From: Clostridiales bacterium
GTDB lineage: Bacteria; Bacillota; Clostridia; Oscillospirales; QAMX01
Assembly (NCBI GenBank): GCA_012841675.1
Contig: DUUG01000352.1
Location: forward strand, 1 to 7,713
Direction of reading: 5' to 3'
DNA: 7,713 nt
In this document: in pieces, positions 6,188 through 7,713 of the stretch
How positions within the stretch are numbered: position 1 is the first letter of the stretch
How the letters are laid out: each line of letters opens with the position of its first letter
Notes under the pieces: generated by a model
Told to the model about the DNA's origin: nothing
The model's input: the letters and a program-made list of their open reading frames with translations, nothing else
The model's database searches: none
Program-made: the position numbers and the translations under genes

Positions 6188-6556
6188 TTACTGCTTCTTG
6201 TTGGCAATGGTCTTTCTGGGACCTTTGCGGGTACGCGCGTTGGTCTTGGTACGCTGACCGCGTACAGGCAAGCCTCTCCTATGGCGCAAGCCGCGATAGC
6301 TGCCAATTTCAATGAGACGCTTGATATCCAAAGCGATGTCGCGGCGCAAGTCGCCTTCGACATGATAGTTGTGGTCAATCTGTTCGCGGAGGCTGGAAAT
6401 TTCCTCGTCCGTCAGATCTTTCACGCGTGTATCGGGATTAATGTCGCAAGCTTTTAAAATGTCGTTGGATGTTTTTCTGCCGATGCCAAAGATATAGGTC
6501 AGGCCAATCTCAACCCGCTTTTCTCTGGGCAAATCGACGCCGGCAATACGTGCCAT
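6188..6556 (-). CDS. rpsM: 30S ribosomal protein S13
   Basis: The 122-residue product begins MARIAGVDLPREKRVEIGLTY and includes the helix-two-turn-helix-like region TYIFGIGRKTSNDIL (about 20-34). It also has the conserved SYRGLRHRRGLPVRGQRT block (about 86-103) and a basic C-terminal tail that reaches the P-site tRNA. S13 lies in the head of the 30S subunit and forms bridges to the 50S subunit. The start ATG 6556 is preceded by AGGAGGTG (complement of 6564-6571) at 7 bases. Only 20 bases separate it from rpmJ. There is therefore no room for the leader pseudoknot that S4 binds upstream of rpsM in E. coli. Confidence 0.98.
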   Translation of the reverse strand: MARIAGVDLPREKRVEIGLTYIFGIGRKTSNDILKACDINPDTRVKDLTDEEISSLREQIDHNYHVEGDLRRDIALDIKRLIEIGSYRGLRHRRGLPVRGQRTKTNARTRKGPRKTIANKKQ

Positions 6557-6576
6557 TTTCCTGCACCTCCTGTGTT

Positions 6577-6693
6577 TTATCCCTGTTTCTGTTTATGCTT
6601 GGGGTTATCAGAACAAATAACCATGACTTTGCCTTTGCGGCGAATAATTTTGCACTTGTCGCACATCGGCTTGACAGATGGCCGCACTTTCAT
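6577..6693 (-). CDS. rpmJ: 50S ribosomal protein L36 (zinc-ribbon form)
   Basis: This short gene encodes 38 residues beginning MKVRPSVKPMCDKCKIIRRK and ending NPKHKQKQG. Cys11, Cys14, Cys27 and His33 form the zinc-binding set of the C+ type of L36, a small protein of the large subunit that helps compact 23S rRNA. The length is typical (37-38 residues). The start is ATG 6693, preceded by only a weak GGTGG (complement of 6700-6704) at 6 bases. This is poorer than the sites of its neighbours. It sits between infA and rpsM, the standard place. Confidence 0.97.
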   Translation of the reverse strand: MKVRPSVKPMCDKCKIIRRKGKVMVICSDNPKHKQKQG

Positions 6694-6789
6694 AATTAAC
6701 CACCATTTCTCCGGCAGCATTCTCAAAACGCGCCGCCCCGCTGCCGGGCAGGGTCACGGGCGCATTCTATTGCAAAAATTACTAAAATT
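6694..6789 (-). promoter_or_regulatory. infA-rpmJ spacer with GC-rich inverted repeat
   Basis: No gene is seen in these 96 bases. On the mRNA strand, GCGCC (6763-6759) and GGCGC (6734-6730) enclose a second pairing, CCC-TGC with GCA-GGG, with a small bulge. The stem is followed by GTTTTGAG. This resembles a weak attenuator or stability hairpin, but the T-run is short, so the assignment is tentative. Confidence 0.35.
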
Positions 6790-7008
6790 TTATTTAGACC
6801 GCCAAGTAATCCGGCCTTTATTCAGGTCATACGGAGACATTTCCACCGTAACCCTGTCTCCGGCCAGAATCTTAATATAGTTCATACGCAGCTTTCCAGA
6901 TATATGGGCCAGAATCTTATGGCCATTGGCCAGCTCAACCCGGAACATTGCGTTGGGCAATGCTTCTATGACGGTACCTTCAAGCTCAATAACGTCGTCT
7001 TTAGCCAA
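6790..7008 (-). CDS. infA: Translation initiation factor IF-1 (TTG start)
   Basis: The product is the canonical 72 residues of bacterial IF-1, an OB-fold protein that binds the 30S A site with IF-2 and IF-3 during initiation. Conserved blocks are AKDDVIELEGTV (2-13), LPNAMFRVELANGH (17-30), ILAHISGKLRMNYI (32-45), GDRVTVE and the ending YDLNKGRITWR. The start codon is TTG at 7008-7006: homology begins at AKDD and GGGAGG (complement of 7016-7021) lies 7 bases before it. A longer in-frame TTG at 7032 would place the ribosome binding site inside the gene. No ATG or GTG fits. The gene follows map after a 102-base spacer. Confidence 0.97.
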   Translation of the reverse strand: MAKDDVIELEGTVIEALPNAMFRVELANGHKILAHISGKLRMNYIKILAGDRVTVEMSPYDLNKGRITWRSK

Positions 7009-7110
7009 AGTAATTCCTCCCTTTGAAGACAATAGCGCATGGCGCTTTTTCCGCTTTGTTGCTGGCTTTCAGCAACTGCTGTAAGCCACTCTTATATAGG
7101 CCGGCTTTTC
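7009..7110 (-). promoter_or_regulatory. map-infA spacer with competing hairpins
   Basis: No gene is seen in these 102 bases. In the mRNA, one hairpin uses GCTT/AAGC plus CAGC/GCTG (complement of 7065-7086). A second uses GTTGCTG/CAGCAAC (complement of 7058-7076, 7 base pairs, 5-base loop). They share 7065-7076 and so cannot form together. A third short stem, AGCGC/GCGCT (7034-7046), lies nearer the infA ribosome binding site. Alternative folds ahead of a translation-factor gene could be regulatory, but no ligand or terminator is evident. Confidence 0.4.
7016..7021 (-). promoter_or_regulatory. Ribosome binding site that fixes the infA TTG start
   Basis: GGGAGG on the - strand stands 7 bases before TTG 7008. 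This is optimal spacing and selects the 72-residue IF-1 over the eight-codon longer open frame. Confidence 0.85.
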
Positions 7111-7713
7111 TTATTCCGTTAGCAACTCGGGCTCGCCCGAGGTAATCAGAACAGTATGCTCATAGTGAGAGGAAAGCGATCGGTCGGCTGTAATTACCGT
7201 CCAGCCATCACGGAGAATGATTACCTGATGGGTGCCGGCATTAATCATCGGTTCGATGGCAAGCGTCATCCCCGGAATCAGCCTAACTCCCCGGCCCGGC
7301 GGCCCGTAATTGGGGATTTGCGGGCTTTCATGCAGCTTCGCGCCCACACCGTGGCCTGTGAAGTCCTGCACAACGGAGAATCCATGTGCCTCCGCATACG
7401 CGCCGATATGGTGCGATATGTCGGAGATCCGCTTTCCTGCTCTGGCCTGTTTGATGCCCTCATAGAAGCTTTGCTTCGTAACCTCCATCAGACGAGCCGC
7501 CTCCGGCGAAATTTTACCGACAGCAAAAGTCGCCGCTGTGTCGCCGTGATAGCCGCCGATTTCCGCACCGACGTCAATTTTGACAATGTCTCCTTCAACC
7601 AGGCGCCTATTCCCCGGGATTCCGTGGATGACTTCTTCGTTGACCGAAATACACGCGGCGGCCGGATAGCCGTTATACCCTAAAAAGCTGGGGTTTGCGT
7701 CATATGCAGCCAG
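7111..7713 (-). CDS. map: Methionine aminopeptidase type I, N-terminal end outside the window
   Basis: The reading frame is open from 7713 to TAA at 7113-7111 and gives 200 residues. By alignment in memory with the E. coli enzyme, about 48 residues are missing at the start. It removes the initiator methionine from nascent proteins in the cytosol, using two metal ions. All ligands are visible: Asp47 and Asp58 in KIDVGAEIGGYHGDTA, His121 in TGHGVG, Glu154 in AIEPM and Glu185 in YEHTVLIT. These have the same spacing as E. coli Asp97, Asp108, His171, Glu204 and Glu235. The catalytic histidines His30 (VIHGIP) and His128 (KLHE) are also present. It should be an active enzyme. In this cluster map normally follows secY and adk, which would lie right of the window. 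Confidence 0.97.
   Translation of the reverse strand: MAAYDANPSFLGYNGYPAAACISVNEEVIHGIPGNRRLVEGDIVKIDVGAEIGGYHGDTAATFAVGKISPEAARLMEVTKQSFYEGIKQARAGKRISDISHHIGAYAEAHGFSVVQDFTGHGVGAKLHESPQIPNYGPPGRGVRLIPGMTLAIEPMINAGTHQVIILRDGWTVITADRSLSSHYEHTVLITSGEPELLTE

Noticed and set aside
7156..7683. 175-residue + strand open frame
   Set aside because: It is antisense to map, whose metal ligands are all conserved; the frame arises from codon bias of the true gene.
1..7713. Defence system, phage, insertion sequence, CRISPR array, tRNA or rRNA
   Set aside because: No integrase, transposase, nuclease, spaced direct repeats or tRNA-like fold was seen; all gene-sized frames are accounted for by housekeeping and transport genes and one relic.

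Overview
The window looks like chromosomal DNA from a low-GC-phylum (Bacillota) anaerobe of the class Clostridia, probably Oscillospirales/Eubacteriales. The evidence is the gene order map-infA-rpmJ-rpsM-rpsK-rpsD-rpoA-rplQ, with rpsD inside the alpha operon as is common in Clostridia. Strong GGAGG-type ribosome binding sites, zinc-ligand (C+) forms of S4 and L36, and a clostridial-type lipoprotein relic point the same way. The genus cannot be fixed from the sequence alone.

Left part, + strand (1-2760): the 3' end of an alpha/beta hydrolase, an adenine-phosphoribosyltransferase-like protein and a complete ABC half-exporter follow each other with gaps of 32 and 18 bases. They probably form one transcription unit, which ends at a clear rho-independent terminator (2724-2760). 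Their shared job, if any, is not evident.

Middle (2761-3479): a lipoprotein gene keeps its ribosome binding site and signal peptide but is broken by two single-base losses and an amber codon, so it is called a pseudogene. It meets the ribosomal operon head-on at a strong hairpin with T-tracts on both strands (3379-3430), a bidirectional terminator.

Right part, - strand (3480-7713), in transcription order: methionine aminopeptidase (5' end outside the window), IF-1, L36, S13, S11, S4, RNA polymerase alpha and L17. These genes supply translation initiation, nascent-chain N-terminal processing, both ribosomal subunits and the transcription core enzyme. The operon stops immediately after rplQ. 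The genes from rpmJ to rpsD are tightly packed, but four spacers (map-infA 102 bases, infA-rpmJ 96, rpsD-rpoA 144, rpoA-rplQ 182) are longer and carry inverted repeats that would fold in the mRNA. These spacers are the least explained part of the window.

I see no phage, insertion sequence, CRISPR array, tRNA, rRNA or defence system. The best leads are the structured operon spacers, the TTG start of infA and the decayed lipoprotein.
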